DNA of 38,167 bases from Prevotella sp. (GCA_017642485.1 JAGCPC010000005.1:1-38167); one strand, 5' to 3'. Counted from the stretch's first letter, positions 1 through 8,090 are shown. Notes: generated from the sequence alone by a model not told the origin. Program-made: numbers and translations.

Positions 1-2
1 GA

Positions 3-71
3 GCCTCATATAAGCCAATATGCCATTTAAAGAGACACCACAATATCGAAATAACAAAAATAGCAGCATAA
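3..71 (+). other. Possible 3' end of an upstream reading frame
   Basis: An open frame runs from the left edge to a TAA at 69-71 and would encode about 22 residues rich in His, Ile and Lys. A terminator-like hairpin follows 33 bases later, which fits the tail of a gene entering from the left. The piece is too short to assign to a family and could be chance. The rest of the stretch to 293 is AT-rich and holds no other gene that I can see. Confidence 0.15.
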
Positions 72-104
72 GTACAAAGTGAGACTTGTGCCGCTATCTT
101 TAGT

Positions 105-147
105 AAAAAAAGAGGATGTGCCTATTTTGACACACCCTCATTTTTTT
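105..147. terminator. Rho-independent terminator, possibly bidirectional
   Basis: GAGGATGTG at 112-120 pairs with CACACCCTC at 131-139 (8 of 9 pairs) around a 10-base loop. An A-run precedes the stem and a run of seven T follows it, so it could end transcription from either side. It separates whatever lies to the left from the serS promoter. Confidence 0.65.
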
Positions 148-293
148 AGGCAATTATAAAATACAATTCAAAAAAGCAATTTTTCAATGTATTTTCAAAA
201 TTACACTTTGTCACAAAATAATGGCCATTTCTTACAATATGTCAAAAGAAACGGGGCATTATAATATCGCAATGTATTTCTATTGTAAAAAAA

Positions 294-325
294 TTTGCAT
301 ATCACGATAAATATTTGTAACTTTG
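294..325 (+). promoter_or_regulatory. serS promoter, Bacteroidetes type
   Basis: TTTG at 294-297 and TAACTTTG at 318-325 are separated by 20 bases, matching the Bacteroidetes -33/-7 consensus (TTTG, then TAnnTTTG). Transcription would start at roughly 330, leaving a leader of about 60 bases that opens with the palindrome TGCGTACGCA (335-344). Confidence 0.8.
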
Positions 326-390
326 CAAACTGCATGCGTACGCACGCACGAACCTTCAAGACATTAAATTTTCTATAACACTATACATAC

Positions 391-1707
391 ATGCTTACAC
401 TGAAACTGATAACAGAAGAGAGAGAAAGAGTAATAAAGGGACTGGAGAAAAAGCGTTTCCCCAATGCTGCTGAGGCTATCGACCAGGTGATGGCTGTTGA
501 CAAGAAGCGCAGGGAGAGCCAGCAGGCACTGGACGCTAACCTGAGCGAGCAGAAGAAGGCTGCTGCACAGATAGGGCAGCTGATGAAGGCAGGCGACAAG
601 GCTGCCGCTGAGCAGGCTAAGCAGCAAGTGGCTCAGCTGAAGGAGAAATCGAAGGACCTGGAGAATGAGATGGCTCAGGCTCAGCAGGAGCTGACTACCC
701 TACTCTGCCAGATTCCTAACATACCATACGACGAGGTGCCTGAGGGTGCTTCGGCGGAGGATAACAAGGTGGTGAAAAGCAACCTGAAGGAGTGCGACGG
801 CACTGACACCGTGGGCAATTGGAATGCTAACCCCGTAGTGGAGACAGCCAAGTTGCCTCACTGGGAACTTGCCAAGAAGTACAACCTCATAGACTTTGAC
901 CTGGGCGTGAAGATCTCAGGTGCTGGTTTCCCTGTATATGTGGGATTGGGCGCTCGTCTGCAGAGGGCTCTCATCAACTTCTTTCTCGATGAGGCTCGCA
1001 AGTCGGGCTATACTGAGATAATGCCTCCTACAGTAGTAAACCAGGCTTCTGGCTACGGCACAGGACAGCTGCCCGACAAGGAGGGCCAGATGTACCACTG
1101 CGAGGTGGACGACCTCTACCTCATCCCAACAGCTGAGGTGCCTGTGACTAACATATATCGCGATGTGATACTTGACGAGAGCGAACTGCCTATCAAGAAC
1201 TGTGCTTACACCCAGTGTTTCCGCAGAGAGGCTGGCTCATACGGCAAGGACGTGCGCGGACTGAACCGTCTGCATGAGTTCTCTAAGATTGAGATTGTGC
1301 GCATCGACAAGCCTGAGCACTCTAAGGAGAGCCACAAGGAGATGCTGGAGCACGTGGAGGGTCTGCTGAAGAAGCTCGAACTGCCTTACCGCATACTGCT
1401 GCTCTGTGGTGGCGACCAGTCGTTCACCTCTTCCATATGCTATGACTTCGAGGTGTATTCCGAGGCTCAGAAGCGTTGGTTGGAGGTTTCGTCGGTATCA
1501 AACTTCGACACCTACCAGGCTAACCGCCTGAAGTGCCGCTATCGCAACAAGGAGACCAAGAAGACTGAGCTTTGCCACACGCTGAACGGTTCGGCTCTAG
1601 CTCTTCCTCGCATCGTGGCTGCTATACTGGAGAACAACCAGACTGAGGATGGCATCAAGGTGCCAAGCGTGCTGGTTCCTTATATGGGAGTTGAGGTAAT
1701 CAAATAA
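391..1707 (+). CDS. serS: Serine--tRNA ligase
   Basis: Cytosolic class II aminoacyl-tRNA synthetase that charges tRNA-Ser (and tRNA-Sec where present) with serine using ATP. The first ~110 residues are charged and Ala/Gln/Lys-rich, as expected for the long antiparallel coiled-coil arm that grips the tRNA long variable arm. The catalytic domain shows motif 2 (FRREAGSYGKDVRG, from about residue 276) and motif 3 (NGSALALPRI, from about residue 399). At 438 residues it is close to the usual 420-430. The ATG at 391 gives the standard MLTLKLITEE beginning. It is the first gene after a consensus promoter and lies 53 bases before the NfnAB-type fusion. The family assignment is certain. Confidence 0.98.
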   Translation: MLTLKLITEERERVIKGLEKKRFPNAAEAIDQVMAVDKKRRESQQALDANLSEQKKAAAQIGQLMKAGDKAAAEQAKQQVAQLKEKSKDLENEMAQAQQELTTLLCQIPNIPYDEVPEGASAEDNKVVKSNLKECDGTDTVGNWNANPVVETAKLPHWELAKKYNLIDFDLGVKISGAGFPVYVGLGARLQRALINFFLDEARKSGYTEIMPPTVVNQASGYGTGQLPDKEGQMYHCEVDDLYLIPTAEVPVTNIYRDVILDESELPIKNCAYTQCFRREAGSYGKDVRGLNRLHEFSKIEIVRIDKPEHSKESHKEMLEHVEGLLKKLELPYRILLLCGGDQSFTSSICYDFEVYSEAQKRWLEVSSVSNFDTYQANRLKCRYRNKETKKTELCHTLNGSALALPRIVAAILENNQTEDGIKVPSVLVPYMGVEVIK

Positions 1708-1708
1708 T

Positions 1709-1741
1709 CAGATTACTCCGATTATTCAGAATATTCAGAAA
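1709..1741. repeat. Short imperfect repeat in the serS/nfn spacer
   Basis: The 53-base spacer contains GATTACTCCGATTA followed by ATTCAGAATATTCAGAA, i.e. imperfect tandem units of about 9 bases. It is one of many spacers in this window built this way. Confidence 0.5.
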
Positions 1742-1760
1742 AAAAGATACAAAACACATT

Positions 1761-4103
1761 ATGTACAAGATTGTAACCAAGAAACAATTCTCTGAGAAGG
1801 TGTTCCTTTTCGAGATTGAGGCTCCGCTGATAGCTAAGAGCCGCAAGCCAGGCAACTTCGTTATCGTTCGTGTGGACAAGCACAGCGAGCGTATGCCTCT
1901 GACCATCGCCGATTCTGACACAGAGCGTGGTACTATCACATTGGTAATTCAGGAAGTGGGATTGTCTTCAACAAAACTGTGTAACCTCAACGTGGGCGAC
2001 GAAGTGGCTGACGTAGTGGGACCACTCGGCAACCCAACACACATCGAGAAGTTTGGCACCGTAATCTGCGCCTGCGGTGGTGTGGGAGCTGCTCCTATGC
2101 TGCCTATCGTTCGTGGACTGAAGGCGGCTGGCAACCGTGTGCTCACCGTGTTGGCTGGCAGAACTGCCGAACTGGTGATACTCGAAGACGAACTGCGTGC
2201 TTCTTCTGATGAGCTCATCATAATGACTGATGACGGTTCAAAGGGCGAGAAGGGTGTTGTAACAATAGGTATCGAGAAGTTTGCCGAGCAGGAGCACATC
2301 GACAAGGCATTCGCCATCGGACCTCCTATAATGATGAAGTTCTCTTGCCTCACCACCCAGAAGTATGGTATCTCAACTGACGTATCGCTCAACACCATCA
2401 TGGTTGACGGAACTGGTATGTGTGGTGCTTGCCGTCTGACCATCGGAGGCAAGACCAAGTTTGTCTGCATCGACGGACCTGAGTTTGACGGTGCACTGGT
2501 GGATTGGGATGAGATGTTCAAGCGCATGGGAACCTTCAAGAAGGCTGAGCTCGAGGAGATGGAGCACTATGCTGAGCATGTGTATAGCGACTCTGAGGCT
2601 GGCAAGGCTGAGAAGACTGACGTTACTATGGATGCTGAGCCTACCAACGACCCAATGGAGGTGTTGCTCGACCGCAAGGCTCCTTGGCGTGAGGAACTCC
2701 GCAAGAGCATGAAGCCAAAGGAGCGCACAGCCATAGAGCGCGTGAAGATGCCTGAGCTCGACCCAGTATATCGTGCTACCACACGTACTGAGGAGGTGAA
2801 CATCGGTCTGACCAAGGAGATGGCTCTGACTGAGGCTAAGCGTTGTCTGGACTGCGCTAACCCTTCATGCGTAGAGGGCTGTCCTGTAAATATCAACATC
2901 CCTTCATTCATCAAAAATATAGAGCGTGGTCAGTTCCTGGCTGCTGCTAAGGTACTGAAGAACACCTCTGCCCTGCCTGCTGTTTGTGGTCGTGTTTGTC
3001 CACAGGAGAAGCAGTGTGAGAGCAAGTGTATCCACCTCAAGATGAACGAGCCAGCTGTGGCTATCGGCTATCTGGAGCGCTTCGCTGCTGACTACGAGCG
3101 CCAGTCAGGTCAGATGTCACTGCCTGAGATAGCACCTTCTAACGGCATCAAGATTGCTGTGGTGGGTTCTGGTCCTGCTGGACTGTCATTCGCTGGCGAT
3201 ATGGTGAAGAAGGGCTACGACGTTTACGTCTTTGAGGCTCTGCACGAGATTGGCGGTGTGCTCAAATACGGTATTCCTGAGTTCCGTCTGCCTAACGCCA
3301 TCGTTGACGTGGAGATAGAGAACCTGCGCAAGATGGGTGTTCACTTCCAGACTGACGTCATCGTGGGCAAGACTATCTCTGTTGACGAACTGGAGAAGTC
3401 GGGCTTCAAGGGCATCTTCGTGGGTTCTGGCGCTGGTTTGCCTAACTTCATGAACATCCCAGGCGAGAACCTTATTAATATAATGTCGTCAAACGAGTAC
3501 CTCACACGTGTGAACCTCATGGATGCTGCTAATCCTAAGACTGATACCCCAATGAACCTGGGCAAGAACGTGCTCGTCGTTGGTGGTGGTAACACGGCTA
3601 TGGACTCATGCCGTACGGCTAAGCGTTTGGGTGCTAACGTCACATTGGTTTATCGTCGTTCTGAGGCTGAGATGCCTGCTCGTCTGGAGGAGGTGAAGCA
3701 CGCCAAGGAGGAGGGCATCAACTTCCTCACGCTGCACAACCCTGCTGAGTACATTGGCGATGACAAGGGTGCTGTAAGCAAGGCAGTGCTCGAGGTTATG
3801 AAGCTTGGCGAGCCTGATGCTTCAGGTCGTCGTTCTCCAGAACCTACTGGCGAGAAGATTACCATCGACGTTGACCAGGTAGTGGTTGCTGTTGGTGTAT
3901 CTCCTAACCCACTCGTTCCTACATCTATCAAGGGTCTGGAACTGGGCCGCAAGAACACCATCGCTGTCGGCGACGACATGCAGTCATCACGTCCTATGCT
4001 CTTCGCTGGTGGCGACATCGTTCGTGGTGGTGCTACAGTTATCCTCGCCATGGGCGACGGTCGCAGGGCTGCTGCCAATATGCATGAGGCACTAAGCAAG
4101 TAA
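1761..4103 (+). CDS. Fused NfnAB-type NADH-dependent ferredoxin:NADP oxidoreductase
   Basis: 780-residue fusion. The N-terminal ~280 residues are a ferredoxin-reductase-like FAD/NAD domain of the PyrK/SudB/NfnA type, with a [2Fe-2S] site (C221, C224, C236, with D216 nearby). The C-terminal part from about residue 330 is GltD/NfnB-like. It has two cysteine clusters for [4Fe-4S] centres (C362/C365/C370/C374 and a second set near 405-425), an FAD dinucleotide fold (VVGSGPAGLS) and an NADPH fold (VVGGGNTAMDS). Databases often name such fusions 'dihydroorotate dehydrogenase B NAD-binding subunit / glutamate synthase small subunit'. No glutamate synthase large subunit or pyrD lies beside it. The domain order matches Nfn, which bifurcates electrons from NADPH to ferredoxin and NAD. 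Nfn activity is inferred from architecture. Confidence 0.88.
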   Translation: MYKIVTKKQFSEKVFLFEIEAPLIAKSRKPGNFVIVRVDKHSERMPLTIADSDTERGTITLVIQEVGLSSTKLCNLNVGDEVADVVGPLGNPTHIEKFGTVICACGGVGAAPMLPIVRGLKAAGNRVLTVLAGRTAELVILEDELRASSDELIIMTDDGSKGEKGVVTIGIEKFAEQEHIDKAFAIGPPIMMKFSCLTTQKYGISTDVSLNTIMVDGTGMCGACRLTIGGKTKFVCIDGPEFDGALVDWDEMFKRMGTFKKAELEEMEHYAEHVYSDSEAGKAEKTDVTMDAEPTNDPMEVLLDRKAPWREELRKSMKPKERTAIERVKMPELDPVYRATTRTEEVNIGLTKEMALTEAKRCLDCANPSCVEGCPVNINIPSFIKNIERGQFLAAAKVLKNTSALPAVCGRVCPQEKQCESKCIHLKMNEPAVAIGYLERFAADYERQSGQMSLPEIAPSNGIKIAVVGSGPAGLSFAGDMVKKGYDVYVFEALHEIGGVLKYGIPEFRLPNAIVDVEIENLRKMGVHFQTDVIVGKTISVDELEKSGFKGIFVGSGAGLPNFMNIPGENLINIMSSNEYLTRVNLMDAANPKTDTPMNLGKNVLVVGGGNTAMDSCRTAKRLGANVTLVYRRSEAEMPARLEEVKHAKEEGINFLTLHNPAEYIGDDKGAVSKAVLEVMKLGEPDASGRRSPEPTGEKITIDVDQVVVAVGVSPNPLVPTSIKGLELGRKNTIAVGDDMQSSRPMLFAGGDIVRGGATVILAMGDGRRAAANMHEALSK

Positions 4104-4176
4104 CTATAAACTGCTAACTGTGAACTGTGAACTGCTAACAGTGAACTGCTAACAGTGAACTGCTAACTGTGAGCTG
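4103..4176. repeat. Tandem repeat of about 14 bases between genes
   Basis: The whole spacer is made of imperfect copies of a unit close to GTGAACTGCTAACA, with shorter variants CTAACTGTGAACT. At least four copies are visible. The array ends only two bases before the ATG of the next gene, so the translation start region is itself repeat-derived, with no Shine-Dalgarno site. Confidence 0.85.
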
Positions 4177-4178
4177 AT

Positions 4179-5066
4179 ATGATTCCTCCCTCAGAATTAC
4201 CTATAAACGAAGATGGAAGTGTTTTTCACCTCCATCTTCGTCCTGAACACATCGCAGAGCGCATCATCCTCGTGGGCGACCCTGGCAGGGTGAACACTGT
4301 GGCTTCGTTTTTCGACCATGTAGAGTGCGATGTACAGTCACGCGAGTTTCACACCATCACGGGCACCTATAAGGGCAAGCGCATCTCGTGTGTCTCTACA
4401 GGCATAGGGTGCGACAATATCGACATCGTGATGACCGAGCTCGATGCCTTGGTAAATATCGACCTTGAACAGCGTCAGTTTAAGACTGACCACACCACCC
4501 TCACCTTGGTGCGCGTAGGCACTTGTGGTGGAATACAGCCATACACCCCACTCGGGTCGTATGTGGCAAGCGTCAAGTCGATAGGTTTTGACGGCCTGCT
4601 CAACTACTACGAGGGACGTGACGAGGTTTGCGACCTCGAACTCGAGGAGGCTTTCTGCAAGCACATGAATTGGTCACCCAAAAAGGGAGCCCCATACGTA
4701 GCTGTTGCCGACAAGGAACTCATAGACCGCGTCGCAGCAGACGATATGATCAGGGGCATCACCATCTCTTGCGGAGGATTCTACGGTCCGCAGGGACGCT
4801 TCGTGCGACTCATCCCTCAGGACTACGAGCAGAACCTGAAGGTCGAGACCTTCTCCTACATCGACCCCCACAACCCTGATGCTGCCCCACTTGAGGTTTG
4901 CAACTTCGAGATGGAGTCATCAGCCGTAGCAGGCATGTCGGCCCTCCTCGGTCATAAGGCTATGACCTGCTGCATGGTAGTAGCCAACCGCTATACCATG
5001 GAGATGAATACAGGATACAAATCCACCATCGACAACCTCATCCAACTCGTCTTAGATAGAATCTAA
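4179..5066 (+). CDS. Nucleoside phosphorylase (uridine/purine phosphorylase superfamily)
   Basis: 295-residue cytosolic enzyme of the PNP/UDP phosphorylase family 1. The family splits nucleosides with phosphate into base and ribose-1-phosphate for salvage. Seen: phosphate-binding GDPGRV near residue 31, the substrate loop STGIGCDNIDIV near 74-85, RVGTCGGIQ near 111, and the ribose-binding FEMESSAVAGM near 246. These fit the family throughout. It is longer than E. coli Udp (about 253), with extra residues in the GGFYGPQGRF region. Uridine is the most likely substrate, but specificity cannot be read with certainty. It lies between two repeat-filled spacers. Confidence 0.85.
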   Translation: MIPPSELPINEDGSVFHLHLRPEHIAERIILVGDPGRVNTVASFFDHVECDVQSREFHTITGTYKGKRISCVSTGIGCDNIDIVMTELDALVNIDLEQRQFKTDHTTLTLVRVGTCGGIQPYTPLGSYVASVKSIGFDGLLNYYEGRDEVCDLELEEAFCKHMNWSPKKGAPYVAVADKELIDRVAADDMIRGITISCGGFYGPQGRFVRLIPQDYEQNLKVETFSYIDPHNPDAAPLEVCNFEMESSAVAGMSALLGHKAMTCCMVVANRYTMEMNTGYKSTIDNLIQLVLDRI

Positions 5067-5097
5067 AACTCCAACCTCAAACCTCAAACCTCAAATC
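5067..5097. repeat. AACCTCA heptamer array
   Basis: Three to four copies of a unit close to AACCTCA follow the phosphorylase stop and end three bases before the TTG start of the next gene. The same heptamer recurs at 5475-5508 and 14268-14300, and inside mnmE and the ygiQ-like gene. Confidence 0.85.
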
Positions 5098-5100
5098 ATC

Positions 5101-5469
5101 TTGAACGCCCTTTACACCATAGCCCTACTCATCCTCAGCAACGTCTTCATGACCTTTGCTTGGTATGGTCATCTCAAGCTGCAGCATAGTGGCATATCCA
5201 CCCACTGGCCCTTGATTCTCGTCATCGCCTTCTCGTGGTTCATCGCCTTCTTTGAGTATTGCTGTCAGGTACCAGCCAACCGCATCGGATTCGTCGGCAA
5301 CGGAGGCCCCTTCTCACTCGTTCAGCTCAAGGTGATTCAGGAGTGCGTCTCACTCATCGTCTTTGCGATACTCGCCAACCTCATGTTCGAGCATGAGAGC
5401 CTGCACTGGAACCACGCAGCAGCATTCCTCTGCCTAGTTGCCGCAGTCTATTTCGTATTCATGAAATAA
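5101..5469 (+). CDS. DUF486 (DMT-like) small membrane protein
   Basis: 122-residue membrane protein with four predicted helices: about 3-20, 37-60, 75-100 and 102-121. The beginning (ALYTIALLILSNVFMTFAWYGHLKL, in part) and the VPANRIGF segment after helix 2 are typical of the DUF486 family, which is distantly like small multidrug-resistance transporters. Its substrate is unknown. The start is TTG at 5101. No ATG lies upstream in frame, and the next ATG would remove most of helix 1. It is preceded immediately by an AACCTCA array and followed by another, with no visible ribosome binding site. Confidence 0.85.
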   Translation: MNALYTIALLILSNVFMTFAWYGHLKLQHSGISTHWPLILVIAFSWFIAFFEYCCQVPANRIGFVGNGGPFSLVQLKVIQECVSLIVFAILANLMFEHESLHWNHAAAFLCLVAAVYFVFMK

Positions 5470-5474
5470 CTTTT

Positions 5475-5508
5475 AGGTTTGAGATTTGAGGTTTGAGGTT
5501 TGAGATTT
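5475..5508. repeat. AACCTCA heptamer array, inverted orientation
   Basis: Reads as GGTTTGA/GATTTGA units on the plus strand, i.e. the same heptamer as at 5067-5097 but on the other strand. It fills the spacer and ends directly at the mnmE ATG (5509). Confidence 0.85.
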
Positions 5509-6954
5509 ATGAATAATATAGAGAATAATTTCTACAAAATGGGCAACAATAACATCCAAACCTCAAACCACGATAGTACCATTTGCGCTCCCGCCACTGC
5601 CCCTGGTGGTGCCATAGCCATAATCCGCATCAGCGGACCACAGGCACTCCCTATTGTCAGTTCCATCTGTTCTGTGAAATGCGAGAAGTGCAAGCCCAAT
5701 ACCATTCATTATACACACATAAAGGACGATAATGGCGAGACCATTGATGAAGTACTTATCTCGATTTTCAAAAATCCTTGCTCTTTTACCGGCGAAGACA
5801 GCGCAGAGATATCCTGCCACGGTTCACGCTATATTATAAATAAGGTGTTGGAACTGCTCATACAGCATGGATGCCGCATGGCCCATCTAGGCGAGTTCAC
5901 CCAAAGGGCTTACCTTAACGGAAAGATGGATCTATCTCAGGCAGAGGCTGTTGCCGACCTTATAGCATCCACCAATCAGGCCACCCATCGCCTCGCCATG
6001 AGTCAGCTCAGAGGACACTTCTCCTCAGAGCTCTCTCGCCTTCGCGACCAGCTGCTGCGCCTCACCTCCCTCCTCGAACTCGAACTCGATTTCTCCGACC
6101 ATGAAGAACTCGAATTTGCCGACCGCACCCAGCTGCTCAGCCTCACACACGACATCTCGCAGCACATCACTACCCTCGCCCACTCCTTCGAGACGGGACA
6201 GGCAATAAAAAACGGCATACCCGTTGCCATCGTGGGCAAAACCAACGTAGGCAAATCCACCCTCCTCAATGCACTACTTAAAGACGACAGAGCCATCGTC
6301 TCCGACGTTCACGGCACCACCCGCGACACCATCGAGGACACCATCGACATCAACGGCGTCACCTTCCGTTTCATCGATACCGCAGGCCTCCGCCAAACCA
6401 CCGACGTCGTGGAGCAGATAGGCATCGAACGCACCTACCAAGCCATAGACAAAGCACGCATCGTCATCTGGCTTATCGACGAATTGCCAACAGACTCTGA
6501 GTTCAACGACATCACCCAGCGCTGCAAGGGCAAAACCCTCATCACCGCCTTCAACAAGTCCGACATTAAAGAAACCTCAAACCTCTCATCGGACGCGAAG
6601 CTACGCTTGCAAGGCAAGAAACCTCAAATCTCAAACCTCAACCCCCTCAATCTCAGCGCCAAGACCGGCTACGGCGTGGAACCACTGAAGCAACACATCT
6701 ATGAGGCATCCCACCTCCCCGACATATCAGAGGACGATGTCATCGTCACCAATGCCCGTCATTACGCAGCCCTCCTCCATGCTGAGGAGAGCATCCAGCG
6801 CGTACTCGACGGCTTCACCCTCCAGCTCACCGGCGACCTCCTGGCAGAAGACTTACGCCTCGCCCTCAATGACCTCGCCGAAATCACAGGCGGACAAATC
6901 ACCCCACAGGAAACCCTCAACAACATCTTCTCCCACTTTTGCGTGGGAAAGTAG
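5509..6954 (+). CDS. mnmE: tRNA modification GTPase MnmE, with an in-frame repeat insertion
   Basis: Potassium-dependent GTPase that, with MnmG, installs carboxymethylaminomethyl groups on U34 of tRNAs. The N-terminal formyl-THF domain starts with DSTICAPATAPGGAIA. The helical domain is split by the G domain, with G1 GKTNVGKST (about 243), TTRD, DTAGL, NKSD and SAK. The C-terminus has the catalytic Cys in CVGK. I chose ATG 5509; ATG 5539 is also possible, and a TTG at 5500 lies in the repeat. Residues between NKSD and SAK contain SSDAKLRLQGKK flanked by TSNL/ISNL, encoded by a 57-base element (6572-6628) identical to one in the ygiQ-like gene. The N-terminus also contains QTSN encoded by AACCTCAAA. 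All catalytic motifs are intact, so the protein is probably functional. Confidence 0.97.
   Translation: MNNIENNFYKMGNNNIQTSNHDSTICAPATAPGGAIAIIRISGPQALPIVSSICSVKCEKCKPNTIHYTHIKDDNGETIDEVLISIFKNPCSFTGEDSAEISCHGSRYIINKVLELLIQHGCRMAHLGEFTQRAYLNGKMDLSQAEAVADLIASTNQATHRLAMSQLRGHFSSELSRLRDQLLRLTSLLELELDFSDHEELEFADRTQLLSLTHDISQHITTLAHSFETGQAIKNGIPVAIVGKTNVGKSTLLNALLKDDRAIVSDVHGTTRDTIEDTIDINGVTFRFIDTAGLRQTTDVVEQIGIERTYQAIDKARIVIWLIDELPTDSEFNDITQRCKGKTLITAFNKSDIKETSNLSSDAKLRLQGKKPQISNLNPLNLSAKTGYGVEPLKQHIYEASHLPDISEDDVIVTNARHYAALLHAEESIQRVLDGFTLQLTGDLLAEDLRLALNDLAEITGGQITPQETLNNIFSHFCVGK
6572..6628 (+). repeat. 57-base in-frame dispersed element, copy 1 (in mnmE)
   Basis: The element starts and ends with AAACCTCAAA-type heptamers around a core beginning TCATCGGACGCGAAGCTACG. 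The core contains a hairpin CTTGC-AAG-GCAAG. Downstream, to about 6642, degenerate AACCTCA units continue. All 57 bases match 13113-13169 (other strand), and both copies are translated in the same frame. In MnmE it covers about residues 355-373, in the loop between G4 and G5. Confidence 0.95.
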
Positions 6955-7026
6955 ATTTTGCATCGGAAAGTAAATACCGATTATCATCGATTACAATCAA
7001 TTACAAAATATCACGTAAGGCGTTCA

Positions 7027-7920
7027 TCACCTGTATGTGGATTTAGGCTCATCAAAGGCAAACATCAAGTCGAGTAATTCCGTCTTACGGGCTTCCCTTC
7101 CCCAGTCCTTTCCCTTGAATTCCTCGCCTTCGTTTATCTCACAGAGACCTATAAAACGAAACAGACGGTTGAATACTCTATATTCATACACATGTCCAGC
7201 ATTTAGCATTGGGAAAGCTTTGCTATACTCTTCAGCGTAGAAAGCCGTATTGCGCCAATTCTCACCATAATGATGCAGAAGCCATAAGGAATACAGCCGT
7301 CCTATATTACCCACTTCGTTGTCCTCATATAAATCAAGCCAGCCCGCATTGTAATCTCTGAAAAGGAATAGGATTATCGTCCGCATCAATTCGTTATAGT
7401 CTCCAAGTAGTTGTTTACCCATAGCCGTCAGCGACAACTTCCCTACACGCGTCTTGATAAGTCCACACTCCTTCAACGCTACCCTGAGCACCTGCACTTC
7501 TTCTGTCTTCGGTTCACTCTTTTGTTTATACCAGTCAGAGCTCCAGCTATGGCTCCCTAATTCGTAGAGTTCGGCAACTATCTTTGGAGGTATATACCCC
7601 TGCGCCGTGAGTTTCACGTCCTTTTCGCTCAACACAGTCATCAGGTGCAGAGCCTGTCGCATTACAGGAATCCTCTCCATCTGCTCATCGGTTAATCGAC
7701 GCAGTTGTACAGGGCATCCCACTTCTAACGGTCTGTTAAGCATCAGGTGCATCTGCTCCGATGAGAATCTATTGAAATGCGGCTTTGGTGCAGCATTCTG
7801 TACATGCATGATATCACCCAGATGGCGATTCATGTCATCCAAGTCCACGTGCTTCCCGCTTCTCTCCATCTGGTCAATCCAATCTTGCAAATGACGGGTA
7901 ATTTCGTTTTTATCTATCAT
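7027..7920 (-). CDS. Hypothetical protein, 297 residues
   Basis: I do not recognise a named family. The soluble, charged protein has no signal peptide or membrane segment. From about residue 95 it shows a pattern (MTVLSEKDVKLTAQGYIPPKIVAEL, in part, then LRVALKECGLIKTRVGKLSLTAMGKQLL). This resembles a winged-helix-like region found at the C-terminus of some pRiA4b ORF-3-type and SEC-C-type proteins, in which 'L-LT--G-LP--V' precedes 'GL------L-LT--G--LL'. That resemblance is from memory and weak. It lies 11 bases after a truncated RhuM fragment and downstream of hipBA on the same strand, so it belongs to the accessory island. Its 3' end converges on mnmE with no clear terminator between them. 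Confidence 0.75.
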   Translation of the reverse strand: MIDKNEITRHLQDWIDQMERSGKHVDLDDMNRHLGDIMHVQNAAPKPHFNRFSSEQMHLMLNRPLEVGCPVQLRRLTDEQMERIPVMRQALHLMTVLSEKDVKLTAQGYIPPKIVAELYELGSHSWSSDWYKQKSEPKTEEVQVLRVALKECGLIKTRVGKLSLTAMGKQLLGDYNELMRTIILFLFRDYNAGWLDLYEDNEVGNIGRLYSLWLLHHYGENWRNTAFYAEEYSKAFPMLNAGHVYEYRVFNRLFRFIGLCEINEGEEFKGKDWGREARKTELLDLMFAFDEPKSTYR

Positions 7921-7931
7921 ACAGCCAATCC

Positions 7932-8090
7932 TTACTTGCCGACATGAAGGCTAATGTTCTGAGGGGTGGTCGCATAAATCTCCGCAAGATTCTCACGTGT
8001 CAACCAAACATCCTCATCAGCAAAGCGAGTATTTACACTCACCCTGCCTTCCTCATCCTTGTACAGTATCAATTTATTCTCTTTGTCCAT
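7932..8090 (-). pseudogene. RhuM-family N-terminal fragment (52 codons)
   Basis: The frame starts ATG at 8090 and ends TAA at 7932-7934. The peptide begins MDKENKLILYKDEEGRVSV, continues DEDVWLTRENLAEIY and ends TTPQNISLHVGK. This is the pattern of the N-terminus of RhuM-like proteins (an acidic strand, then VWLT--Q-A-LF-TT--NI--HI). Intact members continue for some 250 residues more with a conserved YYNLD/RGT-FR core, none of which is present. It is therefore best read as a decayed remnant. Translation could still occur because the frame is open. Confidence 0.7.

Noticed and set aside
5500..5508. TTG start giving three extra residues on MnmE
   Set aside because: The codons belong to the heptamer repeat, and ATG 5509 follows directly; nothing favours the TTG.
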